In this document: positions 1-11,779 of the stretch, one piece after another | Layout: every line of letters begins with the position of its first letter | Numbering within the stretch: the first letter of the stretch is position 1 | Assembly (NCBI GenBank): GCA_950097015.1 | Contig: CATNEN010000034.1 | Location: forward strand, 7,757,654 to 7,821,653 | Reading direction: 5' to 3' | Source of the DNA: Macrostomum hystrix | Taxonomy: Eukaryota > Platyhelminthes > Macrostomidae | Length of the DNA stretch: 64,000 nt | Notes under the pieces: model-generated | Told to the model about the DNA's origin: nothing | The model's input: the letters and a program-made list of their open reading frames with translations, nothing else | Database searches by the model: none | Made by a program: the position numbers and the translations under genes

Positions 1-444
1 GCCAGTCATTACCCACGATCCTTCTTAACTGTGGAACTAAGCCTAAGTAAAGTTTACAATAAAAGCACTATAATGCACTGGTGTTCGATTTTACGTAAAA
101 TTTAGCACGTGAACAACACAAAATGCCGCACCGTTTATCGGGTCCAACAAAGTGACAGGTGCAAAAAAAACATTGTAGAGAGCACTGCTACATTAAACTG
201 AAATTTAAATTATGTCCGGCCTGTATTAGAAGCAAAGCTGTGTTAACTATTAAAGCTCGAGTTTTAGAAATATTGAAGATGTAAGATATAAGTGATACGC
301 TAAAATATAATTGATGATGATTTAATTGTTGCACTTCTTACATAGTATAAGTATACTAATTTTATGTACTCTGAATTCTCTTATTAAGTCAATTAATTAA
401 GTCGTCTAATCAAGTCACTTCTATTATTAAACTAGATTTCTAGC
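1..444. other. AT-rich DNA, no feature seen
   Basis: I find no convincing exon on the minus strand for the rest of RIC1 and no repeat. It is probably intronic. Confidence 0.4.
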
Positions 445-1056
445 ACTCTCCGCTCAAACTATCTTCTCTGCCACAACTCTCCGCTCATCCTATCTTACCT
501 GCCACAACTCTCCGCTCAACCTATCTTCTCTGCCACAACTCTCCGCTCAACCTATCTTCTCTGCCACAACTCTCCGCTCATCCTATCTTCTCTGCCACAA
601 CTCTCCGCTCATCCTATCTTCTCTGCCACAACTCTCCGCTCATCCTATCTTACCTGCCACAACTCTCCGCTCATCCTATCTTCTCTGCCACAACTCTCCG
701 CTCAACCTATCTTCTCTGCCACAACTCTCCGCTCATCCTATCTTCTCTGCCACAACTCTCCGCTCATCCTATCTTCTCTGCCACAACTCTCCGCTCATCC
801 TATCTTACCTGCCACAACTCTCCGCTCAACCTATCTTCTCTGCCACAACTCTCCGCTCAACCTATCTTCTCTGCCACAACTCTCCGCTCAACCTATCTTC
901 TCTGCCACAACTCTCCGCTCATCCTATCTTCTCTGCCACAACTCTCCGCTCAACCTATCTTCTCTGCCACAACTCTCCGCTCAACCTATCTTCTCTGCCA
1001 CAACTCTCCGCTCAACCTATCTTCTCTGCCACAACTCTCCGCTCAACCTATCAACC
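445..1056. repeat. Minisatellite, 31-bp unit, about 20 copies
   Basis: The unit is made of CTCTCCGCTCA(T/A)CCTATC followed by TTCTCTGCCACAA. Copies differ mostly at ATCC/AACC and TTCTC/TTACC. It lies downstream of the last placed RIC1 exon, probably in another RIC1 intron. Confidence 0.97.
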
Positions 1057-1635
1057 GCTCAACCTCCGCTTTGTTTATAGTAAGTCGCACCGTTAAAATA
1101 AAGAGAACAGTTATTTAACCAACTGCATGTTAAACTTGTTAAGGAAAACATTAATAATACTCGTAGCTAAGAAACTACAATCAAGAGCAGTCCTGATTAG
1201 CTGTTAGAAAAAAATCGGATAAAAAGTTTGATAAACAGTTGAAACTAGGCATAAGCAACAGACAATTAATAGAGGAAACACGTATTATATGATTAACAAG
1301 GAACTGACTTCGTCTGGTATTGACCCAGGCGAGCAGCTGGCAGACCATAAGATGCGGAGCTTCTGAAATTACACATTTAACAGTAATTAGGCCACTTATG
1401 CGTTTCGATGGTCATCTGTTAAACTGTGCGTAAACTCAGAACACAGATTGATTAATATGCATTGCTAATATTACAGTAAAACAAAAAACAGTTGCATGCT
1501 TCATCAAAAGTTTATGATAAAATAGACCGTTACGAGATAAATATTTTTTTATACTCTAAGTTACTACTTATCTTGTATGAGTATAATATGTGAGGCTTGA
1601 AACTACTAGTATGCGACCATACTAGTTATTTCACC
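1057..1635. other. Unique spacer between two arrays
   Basis: Apart from the weak candidate exon at 1309-1362 this AT-rich spacer shows nothing I can support. It is probably RIC1 intron. Confidence 0.35.
1309..1362 (-). CDS. RIC1: Candidate further RIC1 exon
   Basis: On the minus strand an AATTTCAG acceptor is followed by 54 nt that stay open in the phase left by the exon ending at 2184, and then by a GTCAGT donor. The predicted peptide is Ser/Ala/Gly-rich, as the linker after the RIC1 domain often is, but it has no diagnostic motif. It is an inference from splice sites and frame only and could be chance. Confidence 0.22.
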
Positions 1636-2046
1636 TAACTAGCCAATCCAGTCACTCCACTAAATCAGCCAATCAAGTCACTCCACTAAATCAGCCAATC
1701 CAGTCACTCCACTGAATCAGCCAATCAAGTCACTCCACTAAATCAGCCAATCAAGTCACTCCACTAAATCAGCCAATCAAGTCACTCCACTAAATCAGCC
1801 AATCCAGTCACTTCACTAAATCAGCCAATCCAGTCACTCCATAAGACCAGCCAATCCAGTCACAGCATAAGACCAGCCAATCCATTCACTCCACTAAATC
1901 AGCCAATCCAGTCACCCCATCAGACCAACCAATCCAGTCACTCCACTAAATCAGCCAATCCAGTCACTCCACTAAATCAGCCAATCAAGTCACTAAACCA
2001 AATTAGCCAATCCAGTCACTTCATCGAACCAACCAAACCAGTCACT
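1636..2046. repeat. Minisatellite, 26-bp unit, about 16 copies
   Basis: The unit combines CAGCCAATC(C/A)AGTCACTC and CACTAAAT. Copies degrade toward the right end. It lies just downstream (in gene sense) of the RIC1 exon ending at 2184. Confidence 0.96.
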
Positions 2047-2183
2047 CAGTAGTATCGCTGAATTGTATCTAGCATATGAAATGCCTTGAATGCAGTTTTA
2101 TACCGCCAGCCTGGATTGGACACAAGCCACACAAATCCAGCACCTTAAATGCAAGCTTAATTTTGAAAAAAATCACTGCTTAC

Positions 2184-5100
2184 CGCCTAGCAGCGAAAGT
2201 GTCGGGTCCATCCGGGCCGGACACTCCGGGCTGTCCAATCTTAAGCGGGCCAGACGGGTAGCGCATGGCGCCAGCATGATGCCGCTTTGGTTGGGGTGCC
2301 GGAGCGGCGGCGGTGGCAGCGTCGGCCAGCTCGGCAGGATCGATACTCTTTAAAAAGCGAATGAGGTCGCGAGCTAGATTCCAGTCCTCTCGATCTAACG
2401 CAGCGTCCAACAATAGGGTGGCGTGCTGCTTGCTGACAATGGGCTTCTCCGTATTCTCCAGGATCAGCAGATAGGAGGCGGCAGTCTTCAGTTGGCCGTT
2501 GACTAGGCTAACTTCGAATAGATCTTTGGGACTGCCGACATTGGCGAATAGGTAGGGCCAGAGGGAGACTTCCGTCTTGCGAGCGCACCTGGCAACAGTG
2601 TCCAGGTACTGGGCTGGGAATTCTTGAACGAATGCCACCACGCGGGGTAGAAGAGGGTCAGGCACCGGCTCCTTGCTGGTGGCCTCCTCTTCTAGCACTT
2701 CGTGTAGCAGTAGCTCCAGGCAGTGGTTGAAGTAGGTGAGGTGTGAGCACGACTTGGCTATGTGCAGCGCGTGGTGGCCGAGGCTGTACGGATCGGAAAG
2801 AGAAATATATACTAGATCGTCAGTTCTTGGTTGGTAGACAGTGAGATTCAGGCTGGGATAACATGGTAGACAGTGAGATTCAGGCTGGGATAATATGGTA
2901 GACAGTGAGATTCAGGCTGGGATAATATGGTAGACTGTGAGATTCAGGCTGAGATAATATGGTAGACTGTGAGATTCAGGCTGGGATAACATGGTAGACA
3001 GTGAGATTCAGGCTGGGATAACATGGTAGACAGTGAGATTCAGGCTGGGATAACATGGTAGACAGTGAGATTCAGGCTGGGATAACATGGTAGACAGTGA
3101 GATTCAGGCTGGGATAATATGGTAAACTGCGTGGAATATGTAAAGTCGACTCACTTTTTCCTCAGCAATTGTTTTACAATGTGATTAAGAAATATTTGAC
3201 TCTGAAATAAAAAGAAAGTTTGTTTAAGTTAAATTGTTACTGTAAAGTTGTCGGTAAAATTCAAACTAATAGAATATAATAACAAACCGTCTTCTCGATC
3301 ACATTGAACGGCATTAGGGCCAGAGAGGACACATTGTCAGACGAGCCAGAAATTCTGCCATGAGACAGTGTCAGACTGATGGACTGGGACACTTCGTTGA
3401 TGCAGCTCAGGAACAGTACCTCCTCGAATAGGACCACTGTTGGACGTTATCGAGTTTTTTGTGCACAAACTCTTAAAATCTCACCCTCCGATGACAAACT
3501 ACTAAAATCTCCCCCTCTGATGACAAACTGCTAAAATCTTACCCTCCGATGACAAACTACTAAAATCTCACCCTTCCAATGAAAAACTACTAAAATCTCA
3601 CCCTCCGATGACAAACTACTAAAATCTCACACTAAAGATTACAAAATGCTAAAATCTCACCCTCCGATGACAAACTGCTAAAATCTCACCCTCCGATGAC
3701 AAACTGCTAAAATCTCACCCTCCGATGACAAACTGCTAAAATCTCAACCTCCGATGACAAACTGCTAAAATCTTACCCTCCGATGACAAACTACTAAAAT
3801 CTCACACTAAAGATAACAAAATGCTAAAATCTCACCCTCCGATGACAAACTACTAAAATCTTACCCTCCGATGACAAACTACTAAAATCTCACACTAAAG
3901 ATTACAAAATGCTAAAATCTCACCCTCCGATGACAAACTACTAAAATCTTACCCTCCGATGACAAACTACTAAAATCTCACCCTCCGATGACAAACTGCT
4001 AAAATCTCACCCTCCGATGACAAACTGCTGAAATCTCACCCTCTGATGACAAACTGCTAAAATGTCACCCTCCGATGACAAACTACTAAAATCTCACCCT
4101 CGATGACAAACTACTAAAATCTCACCCTCGATGACAAACTACTAAAATCTCACCCTCCGATGACAAACTACTAAAATCTCACCCTCCGATGACAAACTGC
4201 TAAAATCTCACCCTCCGATGACAAACAACTAAAATCTCCCCCTCCGATGACAAACTACTAAAATCTCACACTAAAGATAACAAAATGCTAAAATCTCACC
4301 CTCCGATGACAAAACTACTAAAATCTCACCCTCCGATGACAAACTACTAAAATCTCACACTAAAGATTACAAAATGCTAAAATCTCACCCTCCGATGACA
4401 AACTACTAAACTCTTACCCTCCGATGACAAACTACTAAAATCTCACACTGAAGGTGACAAACCGCTAAAATCTCACCCTCCGATGACAAACTGCTAAAAT
4501 CTCACCCTCCGATGACAAACTACTAAACTCTTACCCTCCGATGACAAACTACTAAAATCTCACACTGAAGATGACAAACCGCTAAATCTCACCCTCCGAT
4601 GACAAACTGCTAAAATCTAACACTAAAGATGACAAACTACTAAAATCTCACACTAAAGATGACAAACTACTAAAATCTCACACTACAGATGACAAACTAC
4701 TAAAATCTCATACTCAAGATGACAAACTACTAAAATCTCACACTACAGATGACAAACTACTAAAATCTCATACTCAAGATGACAAACTACTAAAATCTCA
4801 CACTAAAGATGCCAAACTACTAAAATCTCACACTACAGATGACAAACTACTAAAATCTCATACTCAAGATGACAAACTACTAAAATCTCACACTAAAGAT
4901 GCCAAACTACTAAAATCTCACACTAAAGATGACAAACTGCTAAAATCTAACACTAAAGATGACAAACTGCTAAAATCTCACACTGAAGATGACAAACTGC
5001 TAAAATCTCACACTGAAGATTACAAAATGCAAATATCTCACACTAAAGATGACAAACTACTAAAATGTCACACTAAAGATGACAAACTGCTAAAATCTCA

Positions 5101-8100
5101 CACTGAAGATTACAAATAGCTAAAATCTCACACTAAAGATGACAAACAACTAAATCCTAAAATATTTATTATGGGAAATCTCACCGAGAGGGTAGATCTC
5201 CACGCAGAATGGCAGCATAATCCGTTTAGACAGATAGCCTTTTGACTCTCGATTTGAAGACACCAGGGGCAGCCAGACCCGCATTCCCTATTGTAAACAC
5301 AATATCCGGACTAATCATTAGTATAAATGGTTACGAAGCCAAGCAACGGAGGTCCGAAGCTCGCATCTGTCTATTTGAGTTCGGATTTACCTGCGAGCCG
5401 CAATTCAGCCAGATGGAATCGGTAACGTGGCGTTGCCGCTGGGCGGGCGTCCTCGGTCTGTGGTGCGGGGTCCACACTATTTCAACATTGGTGGCGATTA
5501 CCATCGGAGAGGAGAACGGCAGCGGCCGAGCAGCGGAAAACCCGGCCAAGGAGGCGTTCTGCTGCTGCTGCTGCTGCTGCTGATGCTCATAGGCGGCGCT
5601 GGCGTGAGTAACTGGCATGAGACCGCCACGATCTCTTTGAAAAAAGAACAATCTACCAGAATAATTGACTAGCACAGACTCTGGGTACGGATTCTGCTGC
5701 TGCTGCTGCTGATTAGACGGCCCACCGGAGTGCTGCCTGCTGCGGCCCATAAAGTCCACAGAGTCGATGGCGCCGCCGCTGCCGCCGCCGCTAGCTGAAG
5801 GAAAGGCGCCGCCAATCTCTGATCGCAGATTAGTGAGGCAGATTTGCAATACACAGCTGGCATCCAGCATATAGCTGGACAAGCTGAGCTCTTGGACATG
5901 GCTGAGTCTGGCCTGGCCTGGCTCGGCCTCCGATATAGTGAACATGTCCAGCTGACAGTTGGCACTCAGCAATACCAGATGGTTGCCAAGCAGGTTCACT
6001 AGCTGGGGCTGGCGCACGTGCTGAGCCAGCCGGTACAGGCAGGCCTGTGAGTTGTCTAGGCGCGCCTGGCGGGGATAAACTCGGAGCTGCGGCGGCGGAG
6101 GCGGGAGAAGGCATAAGGGAGAGTGTTGGTTCGAATCTAAAAAAATAGTTTATGAGATAGAGACAGGCGTAGATAAGGGTGAGATAGAGACAGGCATAGA
6201 TAAGGGTGAGACAGAGACCGGCGTAGATAAGGGTGAGATAGAGACAGGCATAGATAAGGGTGAGATAGAGACCGGCGTAGATAAGGGTGAGATAGAGACA
6301 GGCATAGATAAGGGTGAGATAGAGACCGGCGTAGATAAGGGTGAGATAGAGACAGGCATAGATAAGTGTGAGATAGAGACCGGCGTAGATAAGGGTGAGA
6401 TAGAGACAGGCATAGATAAGGGTGAGATAGAGACAGGCGTAGATAAGGGTGAGATAGAGACAGGCGTAGATAAGGGTGAGATAGAGACCGGCGTAGATAA
6501 GGGTGAGATAGAGACCGGCGTAGATAAGGGTGAGATAGAGACAGGCGTTGATAATGGTGAGATAGAGACAGGCGTAGATAAGGGTGAGATAGATACAGGC
6601 ATAGATAAGGGTGAGACAGAGACAGGCGTAGATAAGGGTGAGATAGAGACCGGCGTAGATAGGGGTGAGATAGAGACAGGCGTAGATAAGGGTGAGATAG
6701 AGACAGGCGTAGATAAGGGTGAGACAGAGACCGGCGTTGATAATGGTGAGATAGAGACAGGCATAGATAAGGGTGAGATAGAGACCGGCGTAGATAAGGG
6801 TGAGATAGAGACAGGCATAGATAAGGGTGAGATAGAGACCGGCGTAGATAAGGGTGAGATAGAGACAGGCATAGATAAGGGTGAGACAGAGACAGGCGTA
6901 GATAAGGGTGAGATAGAGACCGGCGTAGATAAGGGTGAGATAGAGACAGGCATAGATAAGGGTGAGACAGAGACAGGCGTAGATAAGGGTGAGATAGAGA
7001 CTGGCGTAGATAAGGGTGAGATAGAGACAGGCGTAGATAAGGGTGAGATAGAGACAGGCGTAGATAAGGGTGAGATAGAGACAGGCGTAGATAAGGGTGA
7101 CATAGAGACATGTATATAAGGAAGGGTGAGACAGACAATGGAAACAGACAGACTATGAGTATGAGCTCACCTCGGCTCTGCCACTCTCCAGGCTGACCGC
7201 ACTCACGCAGACATAGTCGGAGCCCCACCAGACCAGGCCGCCTTGCACAATGAAGCCGCGCTCCTGTGTCTCATTGCCGAACAGTTTCCATTTGCGGCTG
7301 GCGATGGCGTAGTGCAGAAAGCCGCGCGTGCCCGCCACGGCCAGATAGCGGCCGCTCTCGTCAATGCTCACGTGCTAAAAGGAAGGCGGCAACAGAGGCG
7401 GAGGGATTATTCAAACTGTTTACAGTAGAAACCTAAGGGGGGAGTCTGAGACTGGGACAAAAACTGGGACAAAAAATTGAACAGGCTTTTTTAGGACTAG
7501 TGAGACAAAATGAAACGAGAATGGGGGCTAGGCATAGCAGACTGAGAATTGAGGAAGACAGAGGTGGGAAAGAGGTAGACAGGTGAGTAATTAGTAGACA
7601 GGTGAGTAATTAGTAGACAGGTGAGTAATTAGTAGACAGGTGAGTAATTAGTAGACAGATGAGAAATTTGTAGACAGTTGAGAAATTAGTAGACAGAGCT
7701 GGGTAAGTTTTAGACAGAAGAAAAGAGGTAGACAGCTGAGTAAGAGGTAGACAGCTGAGTAAGAGGTAGACAGCTGAGTAAGAGGTAGACAGCTGAGTAA
7801 GAGGTAGACAGCTGAGTAAGAGGTAGACAGCTGAGTAAGAGGTAGACAGCTGAGTAAGAGGTAGACAGCTGAGTAAGAGGTAGACAGCTGAGTAAGAGGT
7901 AGACAGCTGAGTAAGAGGTAGACAGCTGAGTAAGAGGTAGACAGCTGAGTAAGAGGTAGACAGCTGAGTAAGAGGTAGACAGCTGAGTAAGAGGTAGACA
8001 GCTGAGTAAGAGGTAGACAAGGTGAGTAAGAGGTAGACAGGGGTGAGTAGTAAGAGGTAGACAAGCGAGTAAGAGGTAGACAAGGGTGAGTTAGTGGTAG

Positions 8101-11100
8101 ACAGGGGTGAGTAAGAGGTAGACAGAGCTGAGTAAGAGGTAGACAGAGCTGAGTAAGAGGTAGACAGAGCTGAGTAAGAGGTAGACAGAGCTGAGTAAGA
8201 GGTAGACAGAGCTGAGTAAGAGGTAGACGGGTGAGTAAGAGGTAGACAGAGCTGAGTAAGAGGTACACAGAGGTGAGTAAGAGGTAGACAGGCGAGTAAG
8301 AGGTAGACAGGCGAGTAAGAGGTAGACAGCTGAGTAAGAGGTAGACAGCTGAGTAAGAGGTAGACAGAGCTCAGTTAGTGTAGACAGGGGTGAGTAAGTA
8401 GACAGTGAAGTAAACAGCCTTCTAAGCAGCTAGAAAACAAGTCTCACCCTGATAGGCCAGTGTGCGGTAATGTACAACGGCGGCACGCTAGCCGAGTGCC
8501 AGCTCTTGCTGCCGCCGTACAATTGAGCAGGCTCTGCGCCGCTAGTATGCGGATGATGCGGCGATAGCAGCACCCGGTCAGGGCCGGCCTGCACAATGTG
8601 CCGCAAATTTCCCTGACAGGGATTGTCAACAAGGCCGCATTTTAAAAAGTTAAACAAAGACAAGCCGCCGCGCTCGCTGATGGTGGCCATGAGGTAGCCG
8701 TGGCAGCACCAGCAGGCGTCTAGCAGCGCTGGCGCCGGTGGTCCAGCAGCCGGGATTGACAGCAGAAGGAAGCCGCCGGCAGTCCACAGCGCAATGTGGC
8801 CCCGATCCCACAGGCCTAGCAGTGCGGCGCAGTCGGGAGTCCAGCGCAGCGCCAGCAGTTGAGTCTGCTGTCCGGCAGCCAGGCCCAGTCCTGGCGGGTG
8901 ATGCTTCGGCGTCAGGCGGAACCGATTGCTCATGGAGAAGGCGCCGGTCTCATCGTCAGCGGTGAAAATGGCAACGTCGGTGCCACGACCGCCGAAGGCC
9001 ACGGTGCGGTATTTGTTATTGACAGACATGCAAGTGGCGTACTTTAGATTATCGGCCAGGATGCCTTCGACGAGCTGCGGGGCGAGAGTGTTTTGGGAGT
9101 GTGTTGGGATGGGATTGGCTGAAACCTAGCTTTGAGTTCGAATGAGAACGGGAGAGAGCGAGACACAATGAACATATTGTTAGACCGTGTTCATGGCAAT
9201 TGGTTTAATAATTTAGGAGATACAGAAAATGAAGATGGGAGAGAAAGGGCAGGGTCAGCAAGTATTACAATCGGCAACACGGAAAACAGTTGCACAGGTC
9301 CGCACCTTCTGGTCCAGCCTAGTAGCCGAATTCGTAGCCAACAAGGCCGCCTTGCCGTTAGACAGAAGCAGGACAAAGACGCCCAGGCTGGGACTGAACT
9401 CCAGCTGGCGACAGTGCAGCCCATCCTCGGCTAGCCTAGTGCCGCGCGAATGCTCCAGATCGTAGAAAAATGTCACCTGACGCAGGTCAACAAACTGCTG
9501 CTGCTGTTGCTGAGTTTGCTGCTGCTGCTGCTGCTGTTGCTGCTGATTTGGCTGTCCAGTTTGCAAGCCGCCAGTCCAACGCAATCTGCGCAACAAGCCG
9601 TCCCGAGTAGCCACAACGAGGTCGTCTTTGAAGTGGCACATAGAAGCAACCGGACTGCCTAATTGAATAGCATCAGTTAGACGCATGGCCACCAGCGGCT
9701 GCCTGCCCGGCGCCGCCTTGCCCGACCGACCCTGCCGACTAGAAAGTTTATTTGGAAAGGATGTTTTGCAGCTAATGCACGACTGGGTAGCCGTTTTATA
9801 GCTTAGTTAGTTAGCCTACTATATATTTATATACTGTTAGCTTGTACTATGTCAGTTGTCATTCCCTACACTGTGTCAGTTGTCATTCCCTACACTGTGT
9901 CAGTTGTCATTCCCTACACTGTGTTAGTTGTCATTCCCTACACTGTGTCAGTTGTCATTCCCTACACTCTGTGTCAGTTGTCATTCCCTACACTGTGTCA
10001 GTTGTCATTCCCTACACTGTGTCAGTTGTCATTCCCTACACTCTGTGTCAGTGTCATTCCCTACACTCTCTGTCAGTTGTTATTATCTACACTCTGTGTC
10101 AGTTGTTATTATCTACACTCTGGGTCAGTTGTTATTCCCTACACTCTGTTGTGTCAGTTGTCATTCCCTACACTCTGTTGTGTCAGTTGTCATTCCCTAC
10201 ACTCTGTTGTGTCAGTTGTCATTCCCTAGACTCTGTGTCAGTTGTCATTCCCTACACTCTGTTGTGTCAGTTGTCATTCCCTACACTCTGTTGTGTCAGT
10301 TGTCATTCCCTAGACTCTGTGTCAGTTGTCATTCCCTACACTCTGTTGTGTCAGTTGTCATTCCCTACACTCTGTTGTGTCAGTTGTCATTCCCTACACT
10401 CTGTTGTGTCAGTTGTCATTCCCTACACTCTGTTGTGTCAGTTGTCATTCCCTACACTCTGTTGTGTCAGTTGTCATTCCCTAGACTCTGTGTCAGTTGT
10501 CATTCCCTACACTCTGTTGTGTCAGTTGTCATTCCCTACACTCTGTTGTGTCAGTTGTCATTCCCTAGACTCTGTGTCAGTTGTCATTCCCTACACTCTG
10601 TTGTGTCAGTTGTCATTCCCTACACTCTGTTGTGTCAGTTGTCATTCCCTAGACTCTGTGTCAGTTGTCATTCCCTACACTCTGGGACAGTTGTCATTCC
10701 CTACACTCTGTGTCAGTTGTCATTCCCTACACCCTGGGTCAGTTGTTATTATCTACACTCTGTGTCAGTTGTTATTATCTACACTCTGGGTCAGTTGTTA
10801 TTCCCTACACTCTGTTGTGTCAGTTGTCATTCCCTACACTCTGTTGTGTCAGTTGTCATTCCCTAGACTCTGTGTCAGTTGTCATTCCCTACACTCTGGG
10901 ACAGTTGTCATTCCCTACACTCTGTGTCAGTTGTCATTCCCTACACCCTGGGTCAGTTGTTATTATCTACACTCTGGGTCAGTTGTTATTATATTCACTC
11001 TGTGTCAGTTGTCATTCCATATACATAGTGTCAGTTGCCATTTCAACACCATATGAGCAGTCATTAGTACGCGGGTTCACGGATATTTGTTACGATATTA

Positions 11101-11779
11101 TTGTTACAATTTTATGCTTACATATCCAAATCGGTAACCAACACTGAACTGTCGGCATCGCCCAGGTCAACAGTTAAGATAAGTATGTAACCGAGAGTGG
11201 TCTACAAAAATAACAATTTTAATAAGTTGACAGGTGTAGTGAGTTTAGTGAGTTAAGCCACAGATTCCTGAGCATCAGATAATTTACCGAAGCGGCCAGA
11301 TAAGTTCCAGTTTGGCTGAGCAAAACTAATTGAGTCTCGCCATAATGACCAACAGACTCCTGGGATCGATTGTATGAGCACAGCTGGATGCAGGTCTGCA
11401 AAATAAATCAACAATACAAGCTTATCCAATGATAGAAGCATATAGTGGATAACAAATTGAGCTGTCCCACTGGTTGTAGATCAGGCCCTAACTGGGTTCT
11501 CCAATAATTTTATTCTCTCCTCTAAAATAAATTACAAAAGTACTCACCCGAACATTGTAAATGAAAAATGAATGGTCTGAAGCAAACAGAACAAGGTGCG
11601 GTTGGTCAGAAAAAGTCTGTAGAAATGGATGGCCTAAAAGACAAAAGTGTAAAAGTTTTTATTATTGCAATGAATGCATATTTAATGAAAGTATTCCAAT
11701 GCTTACTTAGCAAGCGACTTTTCCAAGAAAATGCAGTACAATCAGTGAGCAGTTTTGGCCATCCAGATAGAAAATACAT
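2184..11779 (-). CDS. RIC1: RIC1 homologue, Rab6 GEF subunit (12 exons, C-terminus outside window)
   Basis: The product is the large beta-propeller subunit of the Ric1-Rgp1 complex, which activates Rab6/Ypt6 on Golgi membranes (family knowledge). Exons read on the minus strand: 11779-11707, 11633-11548, 11395-11288, 11201-11122, 9738-9306, 9074-8448, 7374-7171, 6086-5391, 5287-5185, 3436-3288, 3201-3155, 2783-2184. All introns are GT-AG and every junction keeps frame, giving 3206 nt or about 1068 residues. The start is set by MYFLSGWPK, the typical Ric1 N-terminus. Other family blocks are [76 protein letters not shown] and [12 protein letters not shown]. Three CAG-coded glutamine tracts interrupt it. 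Exon 2 uses acceptor 11634; the better-looking acceptor about 17 bp further into it would break frame. The last placed exon ends in phase 2 at a GTAAGC donor, so the gene continues leftward. Confidence 0.93.
2831..3124. repeat. Minisatellite in RIC1 intron, 32-bp unit, about 9 copies
   Basis: The unit joins GGTAGACAGTGAGATTCAGG and CTGGGATAAYAT. It fills most of the 371-bp intron between exons 3155-3201 and 2184-2783. GGTAGACAG recurs in the array at 7578-8405. Confidence 0.96.
3466..5155. repeat. Minisatellite filling a RIC1 intron, 29-bp unit, about 58 copies
   Basis: The unit is CTAAAATCTCA, then CCCTCCGATGAC or CACTAAAGATGAC, then AAACTR. The first middle type dominates the left two thirds and the second the right third, with a few mixed tracts. 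Nearly all of the 1748-bp intron between 3437 and 5184 is array. Confidence 0.97.
5557..5718 (-). repeat. Two CAG/polyglutamine tracts inside RIC1
   Basis: Plus-strand CTG runs near 5560-5582 and 5694-5712 code for two short glutamine runs (about eight and six residues) in the exon 5391-6086. They flank the conserved block around [17 protein letters not shown]. They probably sit in surface loops of the propeller, which is an inference. Confidence 0.8.
6155..7107. repeat. Minisatellite in RIC1 intron, 27-bp unit, about 35 copies
   Basis: The unit joins GATAGAGACAGGCRTAGAT and AAGGGTGA. The period is a multiple of three and the unit lacks stops in some frames, so long meaningless open frames arise on the minus strand. 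Confidence 0.97.
7578..8405. repeat. Minisatellite in RIC1 intron, 19-21-bp unit, about 42 copies
   Basis: The core unit is AAGAGGTAGACAGCTGAGT (19 bp), with a central block of about 16 near-identical copies and flanking variants carrying AGAGCTGAG or GGGGTGAG. On the RIC1 sense strand each unit reads as a pyrimidine tract ending in TTACTCAG. Confidence 0.97.
9486..9545 (-). repeat. CAG/polyglutamine tract inside RIC1
   Basis: A run of CTG triplets on the plus strand is read as CAG on the coding strand, with a few CAA and one ACT interruption. It codes for about 20 glutamines between [15 protein letters not shown] and [16 protein letters not shown], within the N-terminal propeller. Confidence 0.85.
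9847..11040. repeat. Minisatellite in RIC1 intron, 24-29-bp unit, about 44 copies
   Basis: The unit is TCAGTTGTCATTCCCTACAC with either TGTG, TCTGTG or TCTGTTGTG. Variants with TTATTATCTACAC recur in matching blocks near 10078-10130, 10740-10795 and 10950-10990, showing higher-order duplication. It fills most of the 1383-bp intron 9739-11121. Confidence 0.97.

Noticed and set aside
6137-7228. 363-codon minus-strand open frame with a nine-residue repeat (LSLSHPYLR)
   Set aside because: It is the translation of the 27-bp minisatellite, whose period is divisible by three. The frame entering from the RIC1 exon meets a stop soon after the donor, so intron retention would not express it.
9842-11147. 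404-codon open frame rich in Cys/His/Ser
   Set aside because: It is translation of the 24-29-bp array inside a RIC1 intron, antisense to that gene.
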